Positions 47,420 to 58,811 are shown, counted from the first letter of the stretch. The stretch: 64,000 nucleotides of DNA from Betaproteobacteria bacterium HGW-Betaproteobacteria-11 (GCA_002842395.1 PHCV01000001.1:186001-250000), one strand, 5' to 3'. Translations and numbers: made by a program. The notes: a model not told the origin generated them from the sequence alone.

Positions 47420-48904
47420 ATGTCTACATTGACCCGTGAAGAAACCGAAGCCCTGATCCAGGAGGTGCTTGAGGTCTATCCAGAGAAAGCCAGAAAAGAT
47501 CGCGAGAAACATCTTGCGGTCAACGACCAGTCGGTCGAACAGTCGAAGAAGTGCATCACCTCCAACCGCAAGTCGCTGCCCGGCGTGATGACCATCCGCG
47601 GCTGCGCCTACGCCGGTTCCAAGGGCGTGGTCTGGGGCCCGATCAAGGACATGATCCACATCTCCCACGGCCCGGTCGGTTGCGGCCAGTATTCGCGCGC
47701 CGGCCGCCGCAACTACTACGTCGGCACCACCGGCGTGGATACCTTCGGCACCATGAACTTCACCTCGGATTTCCAGGAAAAGGACATCGTGTTCGGCGGC
47801 GACAAGAAACTGGCCAAGCTGATCAACGAAATCGAATTGCTGTTTCCGCTGCACAAGGGTATCTCGGTGCAGTCGGAGTGCCCGATCGGCCTGATCGGCG
47901 ATGACATCGAAGCCGTCTCCAAGAAGGCCGCCAAGGAAATCGACAAACCGATCGTGCCGGTGCGCTGCGAAGGCTTCCGCGGTGTTTCGCAGTCGCTCGG
48001 TCACCACATCGCCAACGATGCGATCCGCGACTGGGTGCTCGACGCCCGCGACGGCGCGCCCTTCGAATCGACGCCTTATGACGTCTCCATCATCGGCGAC
48101 TACAACATCGGCGGCGATGCCTGGGCCTCGCGCATCCTGATCGAGGAAATGGGCCTGCGCGTGGTCTCGCAGTGGTCCGGCGACGGCACCCTGGCCGAGA
48201 TGGAAAAGACGCCCAAGGTCAAGCTCAATCTGCTGCACTGCTACCGCTCGATGAACTACATCAGCCGGCACATGGAAGAGAAGTACGGCATACCGTGGCT
48301 GGAGTACAACTTCTTCGGCCCGACCAAGATCGCCGAGTCGCTGCGTGCCATCGCCGCGCACTTCGACGACAAGATCAAGGAAGGCGCCGAGCGGGTAATC
48401 GCCAAATATCAGCCGATGATGGAGGCGGTGATCGCCAAGTACAAGCCGCGTCTGCAGGGCAAGACCGTGATGCTGTATGTCGGCGGCCTGCGTCCGCGCC
48501 ACGTGATCGGCGCCTACGAGGATCTCGGCATGGAAGTCATCGGCACCGGCTACGAATTCGCTCACGGCGACGACTACGACCGCACCATCAAGGAAATGGG
48601 CAACGCCACCCTGCTCTATGACGATGTCACCGGCTTCGAGCTGGAAGAATTCGTCAAGAAGCTGAAGCCCGACCTGGTCGGTTCCGGGATCAAGGAAAAG
48701 TACGTGTTCCAGAAGATGGGCATTCCGTTGCGCCAGATGCACTCCTGGGATTATTCCGGCCCGTATCACGGCTACGACGGCTTCGCCATCTTTGCCCGCG
48801 ACATGGACATGGCGATCAGCAATCCCTGCTGGAGCAAGCTGGTTCCGCCCTGGAAGAAGCTGCCGGAAACCGAGACTGCCGCCGAACTGAAAAAGGTCGC
48901 CTAA
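47420..48904 (+). CDS. nifD: Nitrogenase MoFe protein alpha chain NifD
   Basis: 494 residues from [19 protein letters not shown] precedes the ATG, and a longer frame upstream is ignored. P-cluster ligands are Cys62 ([10 protein letters not shown]), Cys88 (GPVGCGQYS) and the Cys of [12 protein letters not shown]; FeMo-co ligands are the Cys in [18 protein letters not shown] (about 275) and the His in [16 protein letters not shown] (about 443). This is the molybdenum type, with no signs of vnf or anf features. Confidence 0.99.
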   Translation: MSTLTREETEALIQEVLEVYPEKARKDREKHLAVNDQSVEQSKKCITSNRKSLPGVMTIRGCAYAGSKGVVWGPIKDMIHISHGPVGCGQYSRAGRRNYYVGTTGVDTFGTMNFTSDFQEKDIVFGGDKKLAKLINEIELLFPLHKGISVQSECPIGLIGDDIEAVSKKAAKEIDKPIVPVRCEGFRGVSQSLGHHIANDAIRDWVLDARDGAPFESTPYDVSIIGDYNIGGDAWASRILIEEMGLRVVSQWSGDGTLAEMEKTPKVKLNLLHCYRSMNYISRHMEEKYGIPWLEYNFFGPTKIAESLRAIAAHFDDKIKEGAERVIAKYQPMMEAVIAKYKPRLQGKTVMLYVGGLRPRHVIGAYEDLGMEVIGTGYEFAHGDDYDRTIKEMGNATLLYDDVTGFELEEFVKKLKPDLVGSGIKEKYVFQKMGIPLRQMHSWDYSGPYHGYDGFAIFARDMDMAISNPCWSKLVPPWKKLPETETAAELKKVA

Positions 48905-48967
48905 GAGAAATTTCCCTCAACTCATGCCCGCGTCCACAAATGGGTGGCGCGGGTAAAGGAGATGAAG

Positions 48968-50536
48968 ATGCAAACCGTAGATCAAATCAAGCCGTGTTAC
49001 CCGCTGTTTCGTGACGACGACTACAAAGCCTCGCTGAAGAACAAGCAGGACTTGTTCGAAGAACGCCATGCGCCGGAAAAAGTGCAGGAAGTCTTCAACT
49101 GGACCACGACCAGGGAGTATCAGGAACTCAACTTCAAGCGCGAGGCGCTGACCGTCGATCCGGCCAAGGCCTGCCAGCCGCTGGGCGCCGTGCTCTGCGC
49201 CCTGGGCTTCGAGAAGACCCTGCCCTATGTGCATGGTTCGCAGGGCTGCGTGGCCTACTTCCGCACCTACTTCAACCGCCATTTCAAGGAGCCGATTTCC
49301 TGTGTCTCCGATTCCATGACGGAAGATGCCGCGGTGTTCGGCGGCCAGAAGAACATGTTCGACGGCCTGGAAAACGCCAAGGCGCTGTACAAGCCGGAGA
49401 TGATCGCCGTATCGACCACCTGCATGGCCGAGGTGATCGGCGACGACCTCAACGCCTTCATCACCAACACCAAGAAGGCCGGGCACATCCCGCAGGACTT
49501 TCCGGTGCCCTTCGCCCACACGCCGTCTTTCGTCGGTTCGCATGTCACCGGCTGGGACAACATGTTCGAAGGCATCATCCGCTCCTTCACCCTCAACACC
49601 ATGGAAGGCAAGGTGGTCGGCTCGAACAAGAAGCTCAACTTCGTGCCGGGCTTCGAGACCTACCTGGGCAACTTCCGCGTCATCAAGCGCATGATGGCCG
49701 AGATGGACGTCGATGCCACGCTGATGTCGGACCCGACCGAAGTGCTCGACACCCCGGCCGATGGCGAATTCCGCATGTATTCCGGCGGCACCACCCAGGC
49801 CGAGATCAAGGATGCGCCGAATGCCATCAGCACGATCCTGGTTCAGCCCTGGCAACTGGAAAAGACCAAGAAGTTCGTCGAAGGCACCTGGAACCACGAG
49901 GTGCCCAAGCTGAATATTCCGATGGGCGTCGATTGGACCGACGAGTTCCTGATGAAGGTTTCCGAGCTCACCGGCAAGCCGATTCCCGAATCGCTGGTCA
50001 AGGAACGCGGCCGCCTGGTCGATCTGATGTCGGACAGCCACGCCTGGCTGCACGGCAAGAAATTCGCCCTCTACGGCGATCCGGACTTCGTCATGGGCAT
50101 GGTCAAGATCCTGCTCGAATGCGGCGCCGAGCCGACTCACGTCGTCAGCCACAACGGCGGCAAGCGCTGGGTCAAGGCGATGGAGAAGCTGCTGGCCGAG
50201 AGCCCCTTCGGCGTCAATGGCAAGGTCTATCCCGGCGCCGACCTCTGGCATATGCGCAGCCTGTGCTTCACCGACAAGCCGGATTTCCTGATCGGCAACA
50301 GCTACGGCAAGTTCATCCAGCGCGACACCCTGCACAAGGGCAAGGAATTCGAGGTGCCGCTGATCCGCATCGGCTTCCCGCTGTTCGATCGGCACCATTT
50401 GCATCGGCAGACGACGCTCGGCTACGAGGGCGCCATGCAGGTGGTGACGACGCTGGTCAATGCCGTGCTCACCCGTCTTGACGAGGAGACCATGGGCATG
50501 GGCACGACCGACTACAACTTCGACCTGGTTCGCTAA
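48968..50536 (+). CDS. nifK: Nitrogenase MoFe protein beta chain NifK
   Basis: 522 residues from MQTVDQIKPCYPLF; AAAGGAG gives the best spacing to ATG 48968, while ATG 48962 is also in frame. P-cluster ligands are in KACQPLGAVLCALG, GSQGCVAYFR and STTCMAEVIGDDL. The long amino extension typical of group I NifK is present. The end is GMGTTDYNFDLVR. Confidence 0.99.
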   Translation: MQTVDQIKPCYPLFRDDDYKASLKNKQDLFEERHAPEKVQEVFNWTTTREYQELNFKREALTVDPAKACQPLGAVLCALGFEKTLPYVHGSQGCVAYFRTYFNRHFKEPISCVSDSMTEDAAVFGGQKNMFDGLENAKALYKPEMIAVSTTCMAEVIGDDLNAFITNTKKAGHIPQDFPVPFAHTPSFVGSHVTGWDNMFEGIIRSFTLNTMEGKVVGSNKKLNFVPGFETYLGNFRVIKRMMAEMDVDATLMSDPTEVLDTPADGEFRMYSGGTTQAEIKDAPNAISTILVQPWQLEKTKKFVEGTWNHEVPKLNIPMGVDWTDEFLMKVSELTGKPIPESLVKERGRLVDLMSDSHAWLHGKKFALYGDPDFVMGMVKILLECGAEPTHVVSHNGGKRWVKAMEKLLAESPFGVNGKVYPGADLWHMRSLCFTDKPDFLIGNSYGKFIQRDTLHKGKEFEVPLIRIGFPLFDRHHLHRQTTLGYEGAMQVVTTLVNAVLTRLDEETMGMGTTDYNFDLVR

Positions 50537-50591
50537 CCAGCCCGGCGGGAATGCGCAACCGTTCCCGCCGTCAACCGCGAAGGAAAGTCTC

Positions 50592-50816
50592 ATGGCCAAC
50601 ATCATGGTACGCAAGGACGCCGCCGGCGCCTATTCGTTCTACCTGCCGAAGCGCGATCTGGAGGACGCCATCGTCACGATGGAGTTCGACAGCGCGGAGA
50701 AGTGGGGCGGCGAAATCAGGCTCAACAACGGCGGCGCCTACTACATCGAGCCGCAGATTCCTCCGGCACGCTTTCCCATCTCGCTGCGAGCGAGGCGGGT
50801 GGATGCGGCTGAATAA
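50592..50816 (+). CDS. nifT: NifT/FixU small protein
   Basis: 74 residues: MVRKDAAGAYSFYLPKRDLEDAIVTMEF then GGEIRLNNGGAYYIEPQ. This is the usual gene after nifK; its role is not known. AAGGAAAG precedes the ATG. Confidence 0.95.
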   Translation: MANIMVRKDAAGAYSFYLPKRDLEDAIVTMEFDSAEKWGGEIRLNNGGAYYIEPQIPPARFPISLRARRVDAAE

Positions 50817-50837
50817 ACTGTTATCGGGAGAAACATC

Positions 50838-51035
50838 ATGGCAATGAAAATCATCCAGGCTGAATGCACCTCGTGCGGCGACTGCAAGCCGGTTTGTCCG
50901 ACCACCTCGATCACCGACAAGGGCGGCATCTTCAAGATCAACGTCGAAACCTGCACCGAGTGCGAGGGCGAGCACGACTCGCCGGCCTGCCTCGATGCGT
51001 GTCCGGCGGGCGAAGCCTGCATTGTGTATCTCTGA
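50838..51035 (+). CDS. nif-type 2[4Fe-4S] ferredoxin
   Basis: 65 residues. The cluster motifs are CTSCGDCKPVCPTTSI and CTECEGEHDSPACLDACP with the eight-residue loop typical of FdxN-like proteins. It ends the nifHDKT-fdx unit. The stop codon lies in a 12-bp inverted repeat. Confidence 0.93.
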   Translation: MAMKIIQAECTSCGDCKPVCPTTSITDKGGIFKINVETCTECEGEHDSPACLDACPAGEACIVYL

Positions 51036-51045
51036 TACACAATGC
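51019..51045. repeat. 12-bp perfect inverted repeat over the ferredoxin stop
   Basis: GCATTGTGTATC and GATACACAATGC are exact complements with loop TCT; the TGA (51033-51035) spans the loop and right arm. It may terminate nifHDKT-fdx in part. Confidence 0.8.
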
Positions 51046-51059
51046 ATATTGCAATAACA

Positions 51060-51137
51060 CCCGCCTCCTCCCATCCGCCCACGGCCGGCCGTGCAAAGCC
51101 AGCCGTGGACGGCGACTATCTGGCTCGCTGCGCTCGA
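51060..51137. repeat. C-rich dispersed repeat before nafY
   Basis: It contains CCCGCCTCCTCCCATCCG, a CCACGGC...GCCGTGG hairpin and GGCTCGCTGCGCTCG. Its end provides AAAGGAG, the ribosome-binding site of the nafY-like gene. Confidence 0.6.
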
Positions 51138-51150
51138 AAGGAGTATTTCC

Positions 51151-51864
51151 ATGTCCGCATCAATCACCCGTGAGGCGGCCTTGCGCGTGGCCCTGGCCGC
51201 GCGCGAACTCGGCGACTTGTCGGCCCCGGAGCTGGTGGCGGCCCTGGTCGAGCGGCTCGCACTGCCGCTGACCGAAGCCAAGCTTGCCGGCGTTACCGTT
51301 GCCGATCTGCAGGTGATACTGCAAGGCGACGAGATTGTCGAAACCGGCGTGCCCAAGGATCGGCTGAAGCAGGCCGTGCGCCTGTTGTGGGGCGAAGGCA
51401 TCGCCCACAGCGATCTGCCGCCGGTGATGGCCTATGCCGACGGCGACCTGCCGGGTTCGATCCGCGTCGCCTGCGCCTCGAATAATGCCGCGTTGCTCGA
51501 CGGTCATTTCGGCTCCTGCGAACGCTTCCTGATTTACCAGGTCTCGCCCGCCGAGGCGCGCCTGATCGCCGTGCGGCCGACGCTGGAGGCCGATCATGCC
51601 GAGGACCGCAATGTTGCCCGGGCCGCCCTGATCGGCGATTGCCAGGTGGTGTATGTGCAGTCCATCGGCGGCCCGGCTACCGCCAAGGTGGTGCGCGCCG
51701 GGATTCATCCGGTAAAAGTCGGCGCTGGCGGGACGGCGCTGGAGACCCTGGTCGCGTTGCAGCAGGCCCTGAAATCGCCGCCGCCCTGGCTGGCCCGCGT
51801 CATGGGCGTCGAGGCTGGCTCCCTGGCCCGGTTCGCCGCCGACCTGGAGGCGAGCGACGCATGA
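51151..51864 (+). CDS. NafY/NifX-family FeMo-co binding protein
   Basis: 237 residues. An N-terminal helical domain (about 1-95, EAALRVALAARELGDLSAPELVAALVERL) and a NifX/NafY-type domain (SIRVACASNNAALLDGHFGSCERFLIYQVSPAEARLI, about 105-235) give the NafY layout. NafY carries FeMo-co to apo-dinitrogenase. A dispersed repeat is read as [12 protein letters not shown] in the last part of the cofactor-binding domain, just after the conserved SIGGPATAKVVRAGIHP strand. Confidence 0.88.
   Translation: MSASITREAALRVALAARELGDLSAPELVAALVERLALPLTEAKLAGVTVADLQVILQGDEIVETGVPKDRLKQAVRLLWGEGIAHSDLPPVMAYADGDLPGSIRVACASNNAALLDGHFGSCERFLIYQVSPAEARLIAVRPTLEADHAEDRNVARAALIGDCQVVYVQSIGGPATAKVVRAGIHPVKVGAGGTALETLVALQQALKSPPPWLARVMGVEAGSLARFAADLEASDA
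51714..51738 (+). repeat. Dispersed 25-bp repeat, copy 12 (inside the nafY-like gene)
   Basis: Plus orientation, AAAAGTCGGCGCTGGCGGG then ACGGCG, full consensus. It is read in sense as KVGAGGTA. Confidence 0.85.
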
Positions 51865-52145
51865 TCGCCACCGGCCTGCCCGAGCGCGTCGCGGACGTGG
51901 TTGCCGAAGCCAGTCCCTTGCTGACCGAGATCGACCTGCAACGCCAACTGCGCGCTGCCTTCGACGGTCTGCGCGTGGTGGTCTGCCGCGATGACGACCT
52001 GCCGCCCAACCTGCCGCCGGTGCTGGGCAATGCCCGCTGCCATCTGTATTTTCTCGATACCGGCGAGCACTGCGTCAAACTCACCAGCGACGCCGCAGCG
52101 GCCAGCGGGCTGGTGGTGGGGTTGCTCGATGCAGATGATGACTAG
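51861..52145 (+). CDS. Small conserved nif-cluster protein (DUF6129-like)
   Basis: 94 residues, acidic: ERVADVVAEASPLLTEIDLQRQLRAAFDGLRVVVCRDDDLPPNLPPVLGNARCHLYFLDTGEHCVKLT. It has three Cys but no obvious cluster motif. It overlaps nafY by four bases and the LRV gene by 17. Similar small proteins occur between nafY and the 4Fe4S-LRV gene in betaproteobacterial nif clusters; the function is unknown. Confidence 0.75.
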   Translation: MIATGLPERVADVVAEASPLLTEIDLQRQLRAAFDGLRVVVCRDDDLPPNLPPVLGNARCHLYFLDTGEHCVKLTSDAAAASGLVVGLLDADDD

Positions 52146-52926
52146 GCTCGCCGATCACCGGGGCGGCCACGTTCCGGCCGCCGGTGGCGCGGATGCGCCG
52201 CCGTGCAGCCGCTGTCGCTATGCCAGCATCCTGCGTGTCAACATGGCCTGCGATCCGCACGATGTCTGCGTCATGGCCGAAAGCGGGCGCCGGATCGAGC
52301 ATTTCTTCCGGCGTTATCCGGGAGAGGCCGAGTCCTATCTGGATGACGACTTCTGGGAGCGGCGCGCCATCGCCGCGCGCCATGCGCCGCTCGCCGAGAT
52401 CGGCCGGTTGGCGCACGATGGCGACGAAGTGGTGCGTCGCGTGGTCGCCTCGCGCCTGTCGCCGGACGCCGTCGCCGTGCTGATGCGCGACCCGGATCGC
52501 GAGGTGCGGATCACCGTCGCGCATCGGCTGGCGCCGGAACACCTACCGCGGATGGCGGACGACCCCGACTACATGGTGCGGGTGGTGGTGGCGCAGCGCC
52601 TGCCGCACGGCAAGCTGACGCGCCTGGCCGGCGATGCCGAACGCGAAGTGCGCAAGACCGTGGCCCGCCGCCTGCCCGCCTTCGCCCTGGCGCGCCTGCG
52701 CGGCGACGCCGAAGCCGAGGTGCGGCGCATCGTCGCCGAACGCGCCCTGCCGCCGGATGTCGTCCCGCTGCTCGATGACGACGACTGGCTGGTACGGCTG
52801 GCGGCGGTACAGCGGGCGCCGGTGGAAACCATTCGTCATTGCCTGGCCGATGCCGAAGCCGAGGTTCGCCGCGCCGCCTGGACACGTCTCCAGCGAGGCG
52901 ATCCGCTGCCGGAGCTAGCGCAATGA
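52129..52926 (+). CDS. 4Fe-4S leucine-rich-variant (LRV) repeat protein
   Basis: 265 residues from ATG 52129 (ATGs at 52135 and 52138 also possible). An N-terminal Cys motif C-x2-C-x11-C-x5-C (CSRCRYASILRVNMACDPHDVC) precedes about eight LRV/HEAT-like repeats of 24 residues (for example VVRRVVASRLSPDAVAVLMRD, VRITVAHRLAPEHLPRMADD). This matches the nif-associated LRV proteins first described in Azotobacter, with a 4Fe-4S cluster capping an alpha solenoid. The role is unknown. Confidence 0.88.
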   Translation: MQMMTRLADHRGGHVPAAGGADAPPCSRCRYASILRVNMACDPHDVCVMAESGRRIEHFFRRYPGEAESYLDDDFWERRAIAARHAPLAEIGRLAHDGDEVVRRVVASRLSPDAVAVLMRDPDREVRITVAHRLAPEHLPRMADDPDYMVRVVVAQRLPHGKLTRLAGDAEREVRKTVARRLPAFALARLRGDAEAEVRRIVAERALPPDVVPLLDDDDWLVRLAAVQRAPVETIRHCLADAEAEVRRAAWTRLQRGDPLPELAQ

Positions 52927-53909
52927 CCCCCATGACCGAAGATGATGATCACTGGACCGCGCTGTCCCGCCAGATCGCCGAACTGTGCGTGCGAATCCCC
53001 GCCACCGCCGGCCCCGCCGTGCTGGCGCGGGAACTCGCCGCCATCGCCCCGCAACTGGCGTTTCGCCAGACGCTAGCGCGCGGTGGCTGGTATCGCCTGG
53101 GCGGGGTGGTCGATGCCGGCGGCGCGCATGTCGCCGACGACCTGGAAATCTGGGCCGAGCGCGAACTCGCCGCCCACGGCGACGACCTGGGCGCGCTCTG
53201 CGATGCCCATGCCGACAGTGGCCTGCGCGCGACGCGGCTGACCGGTCGCACGCACTATTTCGTCGCCGCCAGCGGCGCGGCCGCCGCGGATTTCGTCCAG
53301 CTCGAAATCGAGGAATTGCAGGAAATCGTTTGTCATTCCTTGTTCGAGGGCGACCATCTGCCGTCCAGCATCGAGGAGTTGATCGATCCGCGCGGCACGA
53401 CAAGCGCCGGCGGCAGCGACGCCCGGCCGCTCGGTGCGCCGTTCCTGACCCTGCGCCGGCTCACGCCGATCACCGGTTTCCTCGCTCGCATGCGCGCGCA
53501 AAAGCCCGAGCCGCAAGCCATCCATCGTTTCGTCGCCGACTGGGAAGCGAGCAGCGCCGGGGCCGCGACGCAGTTTTCCAGTCATTGGGTGCTTGCCGTG
53601 CGCGAGCATCTGGACCGCTATCGGCAGGCCCTGCTGCAGGCCACGCCGGTGGCCGCGCTGAACGGCACGCTGCCCAAATTCGCCGCCGCCTTCGGCATCC
53701 AGGGCCTCGCCTTGCACGACGCCCTGGTACGCTACGACAAGGCCGCCGGCTATCCGATGGCCTGGTTCTTCCACATGCTGACCACCAAGGGCGCGCCGCA
53801 TGCCCTGGCCAGCACGGTGATCGACGATATGCAGACCGGATTTCACTACCTGCCCGAGCGCGATGCGGCGGTGGTCAAGGCGTGGCTGTACCGACCGTAC
53901 GGATTCTGA
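52923..53909 (+). CDS. Conserved nif-cluster protein of unknown function
   Basis: 328 residues, soluble, no recognised domain. Conserved-looking parts are FRQTLARGGWYRLGGVVDAGGAHVADDLEIWAERELAAHGDD (about 43-85) and FVQLEIEELQEIVCHSLFEG (about 125). The ATG overlaps the LRV stop as ATGA. The 3' end overlaps the acetyltransferase gene by 35 bases in convergent orientation. Synteny suggests a nitrogenase accessory role only. Confidence 0.7.
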   Translation: MTPMTEDDDHWTALSRQIAELCVRIPATAGPAVLARELAAIAPQLAFRQTLARGGWYRLGGVVDAGGAHVADDLEIWAERELAAHGDDLGALCDAHADSGLRATRLTGRTHYFVAASGAAAADFVQLEIEELQEIVCHSLFEGDHLPSSIEELIDPRGTTSAGGSDARPLGAPFLTLRRLTPITGFLARMRAQKPEPQAIHRFVADWEASSAGAATQFSSHWVLAVREHLDRYRQALLQATPVAALNGTLPKFAAAFGIQGLALHDALVRYDKAAGYPMAWFFHMLTTKGAPHALASTVIDDMQTGFHYLPERDAAVVKAWLYRPYGF

Positions 53910-54342
53910 AGCGGCGTACCACCAGCGCCGAGTTTTCGAAGCCGAGCCTGGCGTAGAAGGCGAGGGCCGGGGCATTGGCCGGATCGGCGAGCAGGGTGAC
54001 GCGCGACATGCCTTCCGCCCTGGCCCAGGCCAGCACGTGTTCGATCAGCCGCCGGCCGTGGCCGTGACCGCGGTGGCTGGTGGCAAGGATCACGTCCTCG
54101 ATGATCAGCGCCAGGCCGCCCTCGGCGGTGCTGAGGGTAATCAGCGCGCTGGCCATGCCGACCACCCGCTCGGCGTCGCGCAGCACGAACAGGCGACCGT
54201 GGGCCGGATGGTCGAGCAGCCAGCGCAGGGCGACGCGCTGCTTGTCGCGCCGCGGCTGGAAGTCGCTCTCCAGGGTGAAGAGTTCGCCGAGCAGGTCGGC
54301 CATGGCGTCCACGTCGGCGGCGCCGGCGAATTCGATGTGCAT
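53875..54342 (-). CDS. GNAT-family N-acetyltransferase
   Basis: 155 residues. The acetyl-CoA loop is ATSHRGHGHGRRLIEHVL (R-x-x-G-x-G, about 87-104) and the C-terminal strand NAPALAFYARLGFENSALVV completes the fold. The substrate is unknown. Similar acetyltransferases occur near nif genes, so an association is possible but not proven. Confidence 0.85.
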   Translation of the reverse strand: MHIEFAGAADVDAMADLLGELFTLESDFQPRRDKQRVALRWLLDHPAHGRLFVLRDAERVVGMASALITLSTAEGGLALIIEDVILATSHRGHGHGRRLIEHVLAWARAEGMSRVTLLADPANAPALAFYARLGFENSALVVRRFRIRTVGTATP

Positions 54343-54382
54343 ATTCTGTCCTTAACGAAATACAAAACAAGTGCGCCCTGTG

Positions 54383-54490
54383 ATATTCGGTCGGCTTTGC
54401 ACTTCCTTCGGGCGGCTTTGCACTTCCTGCGGGCGCAGCGAGCCAACCAGGAACCCCCCCCGCGAGGGGGCGAAGGGGGGCGGGCGTTTT
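54383..54490. repeat. C-rich dispersed repeat downstream of modC
   Basis: Two GGCTTTGCACTTCCT blocks, GCGCAGCGAGCCAACCAGG, then CCCCCCGCGAGGGGGCG and AAGGGGGGCGGGCGTTTT. It closely matches the copy that forms the C-terminus of the glycosyltransferase at 6297-6400. Confidence 0.7.
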
Positions 54491-54492
54491 CA

Positions 54493-54519
54493 TGATGCAG
54501 GGTGATGTTTCCCGCATCA
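54493..54519 (-). terminator. Hairpin after modC
   Basis: TGATGC-A-GGG pairs with CCCGCATCA around loop TGATGTTT with one bulge. The loop and flanks match the hairpin after metF, so both belong to one repeat type. Confidence 0.55.
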
Positions 54520-54525
54520 GGGAAG

Positions 54526-55611
54526 TCAGCCGACCAGCGCCACGGCCTTGATCTGCGCCCAGACCTGGCTACCCGGCGCGAGCGCGAGGCGTTGCGCCGA
54601 ACGCCGGGTCAGGCGCGCCAGCAGCGTCGTGCCGCCGGCGCGCAACTGCACCAGCACCAGCGCCGGATGGTCTTCGCTGGCATGTGCCGTGACCGTGACA
54701 GGCAGCAGGTTCATGATGCTGACATCGTCGTGGCGGCTAGCGGCGATGGAGACATCGCGGGCCAGCACGCGTAGGCGCACGCTCTGGTCGGCGGCGTAGC
54801 CGGTATCGCGGATCCACAGTTCGCCGCCGTCGAAGGCGACGCGGGCCAGGTGCCATTCGGCATCGCGCTCGACCACCCGCGCCGCGAACACCACGCCGGC
54901 GTCTTCGCCGAAGCGCAGCGGCAGGTCCACGCGAGCCAGTGTTTCTGCCAGCGGGCCGTGGGTCACGACGCGGCCCTCTGCCATGACCACGAGGTGGTCG
55001 GCCAGCCGCGCTACCTCGTCGGCCGCGTGGCTGACGTAGAGCACGGGGATCTCCAGCTCGTCGCGCAGGCGTTCGAGGTAAGGCAGGATTTCCCGCTTGC
55101 GGGCAAGGTCGAGCGCAGCCAGCGGTTCGTCCAGCAGCAAGAGGCGCGGTGCGGGGAGCAGCGCGCGGGCGATGGCGACGCGCTGGCGTTCGCCGCCGGA
55201 AAGATGGTCCGGTTTGCGTTCGAGCAGGGCGCCGATGCCGAGCAGCTCGACGATCGGGCCGAAGTTCCGGCCGTTCCCGCCCGCTTGATCCGCGCCGGCG
55301 CCGGCGGCACGGCGCAGGCCGTATTCCAGATTGCCGCGTACCGTCAGGTGCGGGAACAGGCTGGCTTCCTGGAATACGTAACCGATGGAGCGCCGGTGCG
55401 TCGGCAGGAAGATGCGCTCGTCCTGCCAGGTTTCGCCATTCACCTGCAGCCGGCCGAGGCCCCGTTCCAGTCCGGCGATGCAGCGCAGCAGCGTGGTCTT
55501 GCCGCTGCCGGAAGGGCCGAACAGGGCGTTGATGCCGCGTCCCGGCAGGTCGAGGTCCACATCGAGAGCGAAGCCCGCGTAGTCGACCCGAAAGCGCGCC
55601 GCAATGCTCAT
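54526..55611 (-). CDS. modC: Molybdate ABC transporter ATPase ModC
   Basis: 361 residues from [11 protein letters not shown]. Walker [17 protein letters not shown] (about 28-43), the signature [15 protein letters not shown] and Walker [13 protein letters not shown] are intact; a C-terminal TOBE/molybdate-binding domain (about 290-355) is present. It overlaps modB by four bases. An Ala/Gly-rich insertion ([17 protein letters not shown], about 100-117) is unusual between Walker A and the signature. Confidence 0.95.
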   Translation of the reverse strand: MSIAARFRVDYAGFALDVDLDLPGRGINALFGPSGSGKTTLLRCIAGLERGLGRLQVNGETWQDERIFLPTHRRSIGYVFQEASLFPHLTVRGNLEYGLRRAAGAGADQAGGNGRNFGPIVELLGIGALLERKPDHLSGGERQRVAIARALLPAPRLLLLDEPLAALDLARKREILPYLERLRDELEIPVLYVSHAADEVARLADHLVVMAEGRVVTHGPLAETLARVDLPLRFGEDAGVVFAARVVERDAEWHLARVAFDGGELWIRDTGYAADQSVRLRVLARDVSIAASRHDDVSIMNLLPVTVTAHASEDHPALVLVQLRAGGTTLLARLTRRSAQRLALAPGSQVWAQIKAVALVG

Positions 55612-56288
55612 CTCCGGTGCGCTCTCGAATTCAGCGTGTACAGCGCGAGCAGGACGAGGAAGGAGAACACCACCATGCCGCCGGCCAGCCAGTGCGCCTG
55701 GGCGTATTCGAGCGCCTCGACGTGGTCGTAGATCTGCACCGAGGCGACGCGGGTCTGCTCCGGGATGTTGCCGCCGATCATCAGCACCACGCCGAACTCG
55801 CCCACGGTATGGGCGAAGCCGAGAATCGCGGCGGTGATGAAGCCGGGCCTGGCCAGCGGCACGGCGACGCTGAAGAAGGCGTCGAGCGGGGTGGCGCGCA
55901 AGGTGGCCGCCGCTTCCAGCGGCTTTTCGCCGATGGCTTCGAAGGCGTTCTGGATCGGCTGCACGACGAAGGGCATGGAATAGAGCACCGAGGCCACGAC
56001 CAGCCCCGGAAAGGTGAAGGGCAGCAGGCCGAGCCCGGCCCACTGGGTGAAGCGTCCGACCATCCCCTCCGGCCCGAGCAATAGCAGCAGGTAGAAGCCG
56101 AGCACCGTCGGCGGCAGCACGAGGGGCAGCGCCACCACGGCGCCGAGCGGCCCCTTCCACCAGGAGCGCGTGCGCGCCAGCCACCAGGCGATGGGCGTGC
56201 CGATCAGCAGCAGCAGCACCGTGGTGACGGTCGCCAGCCTGAGCGAGAGCCAGATCGCGGCGAGGTCGGCGGGGGTCGGCGAGATCAT
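55608..56288 (-). CDS. modB: Molybdate ABC transporter permease ModB
   Basis: 226 residues, five to six membrane helices. The ATPase-contacting EAA loop is [29 protein letters not shown] (about 122-150) and [18 protein letters not shown] is typical of ModB. It follows modA by 73 bases. Confidence 0.95.
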   Translation of the reverse strand: MISPTPADLAAIWLSLRLATVTTVLLLLIGTPIAWWLARTRSWWKGPLGAVVALPLVLPPTVLGFYLLLLLGPEGMVGRFTQWAGLGLLPFTFPGLVVASVLYSMPFVVQPIQNAFEAIGEKPLEAAATLRATPLDAFFSVAVPLARPGFITAAILGFAHTVGEFGVVLMIGGNIPEQTRVASVQIYDHVEALEYAQAHWLAGGMVVFSFLVLLALYTLNSRAHRR

Positions 56289-56361
56289 TTTTCAATCCGG
56301 GGAATGCGCCGGGATGATGCAGGTGGTGTCGTTATTCCGGGCGCCGTCGGCGATTTTCATT

Positions 56362-57982
<1,621 letters not shown>

Positions 57983-58049
57983 TATTTGTAGTGTTCCGTA
58001 TATAACAAGGGGCGGTTTTGTGGCAAGCACAACAAACAGGGGGTTGATG

Positions 58050-58073
58050 CGTTATGTACAGGTCAATACAGCG
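58050..58073. promoter_or_regulatory. Possible ModE operator upstream of modE
   Basis: CGTTATGTA, six bases, then AATACAGCG follows the 9-6-9 layout of ModE boxes (CGCTATATA-N6-TATATAACG) with moderate identity. It lies about 70 bases before the modE ATG and just inside the nifQ 3' flank. Confidence 0.4.
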
Positions 58074-58104
58074 AGAAGCATGCCAGGGCCGGATTTTGCC
58101 AGGC

Positions 58105-58689
58105 TCATTCCTCGGCGCCGAAGCACGCCGTGTAATCGGTGCATGTCGCGCAGCTCGGTGATTTGCAGATCGGGATCTGGGCCTGCTCGCAAAGCTGACG
58201 GTAAAAGAATTTTTTCCACTTCATGTCGCCGGCATTCTTCAGCTTGAGCGCGGTGAACCGCGTCTGCATCAAGGTGTTCAACACGGCCCGGTGCGGCAGC
58301 CCGAGGTCCTGCCACAGGTGGTTGTCGGCCATGCTGGCGGTGGCGATGGCACGGGCCAGCCAGTGCGACTCCCGACCGGGATAGGTCTGGTGCGCCTCGA
58401 GCAGGGCGAGCAGATCGTCGAATTCGTCGTGGCGCTGGCGTCCGGCCGCCTCGCCTTCCTCGCGCCACTGTTGCAGCAGCGCTCGCCGCGGCCGAGCCAG
58501 CGGAAACAGGGTGTCGATCAGCGTATCCAGCTCGGCGGCGTTCAGCCCGGCGATGGGCGCGCGCCAGGGGCCGCGGCGGCTGGGTGCGCGGGCCAGCGTG
58601 CCGGCAAGCGCCAGCAGGGAGGGATTGGCGGCGGCCTCGCGGCGGCCGGCGGGCAGCAGTAGCGCGAGCAGTTCGTCGGGTGTGTTCAT
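58105..58689 (-). CDS. nifQ: NifQ, molybdenum donor for FeMo-co
   Basis: 194 residues from ATG 58689 (ATG 58746 also in frame). The C-terminal Cys motif C-x4-C-x2-C-x5-C ([15 protein letters not shown]) and FQ-like text [45 protein letters not shown] are diagnostic. NifQ carries a Mo-Fe-S cluster and feeds Mo to NifEN/NifH. It heads the nifQ-modE-modABC run and is divergent from nifE. Confidence 0.94.
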   Translation of the reverse strand: MNTPDELLALLLPAGRREAAANPSLLALAGTLARAPSRRGPWRAPIAGLNAAELDTLIDTLFPLARPRRALLQQWREEGEAAGRQRHDEFDDLLALLEAHQTYPGRESHWLARAIATASMADNHLWQDLGLPHRAVLNTLMQTRFTALKLKNAGDMKWKKFFYRQLCEQAQIPICKSPSCATCTDYTACFGAEE

Positions 58690-58703
58690 GCCGCTATCCG
58701 CAT

Positions 58704-58717
58704 GCAGGAAAGATGCC
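58704..58717 (-). promoter_or_regulatory. Possible sigma-54 promoter of nifQ
   Basis: The minus strand reads ATGGCATCTTTCCTGCATG with GG and GC ten bases apart. The predicted start is only a few bases before ATG 58689, which is tight, so the assignment is tentative. Confidence 0.4.
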
Positions 58718-58769
58718 ATGGCCGCCAGCGGGTTTTTGCAGGGCATCGTCGGCTGCTCGCGGCCAGGCG

Positions 58770-58785
58770 TGTCGCAAAGCCGACA
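58770..58785. promoter_or_regulatory. NifA upstream activator site of nifE
   Basis: TGTCGCAAAGCCGACA fits TGT-N10-ACA. It is 87 bases upstream of the nifE -24 element and 53 bases from the possible nifQ promoter. Confidence 0.8.
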
Positions 58786-58811
58786 ATCCGTCGGTGAACA
58801 CGTTCCGTCCG

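Noticed and set aside
55285-55310. GCGCCGGCGGCACGGCG in modC as a repeat copy
   Set aside because: Only the 3' half resembles the unit and the A-rich GTCGGCG half is missing; it may be a decayed copy but cannot be supported.
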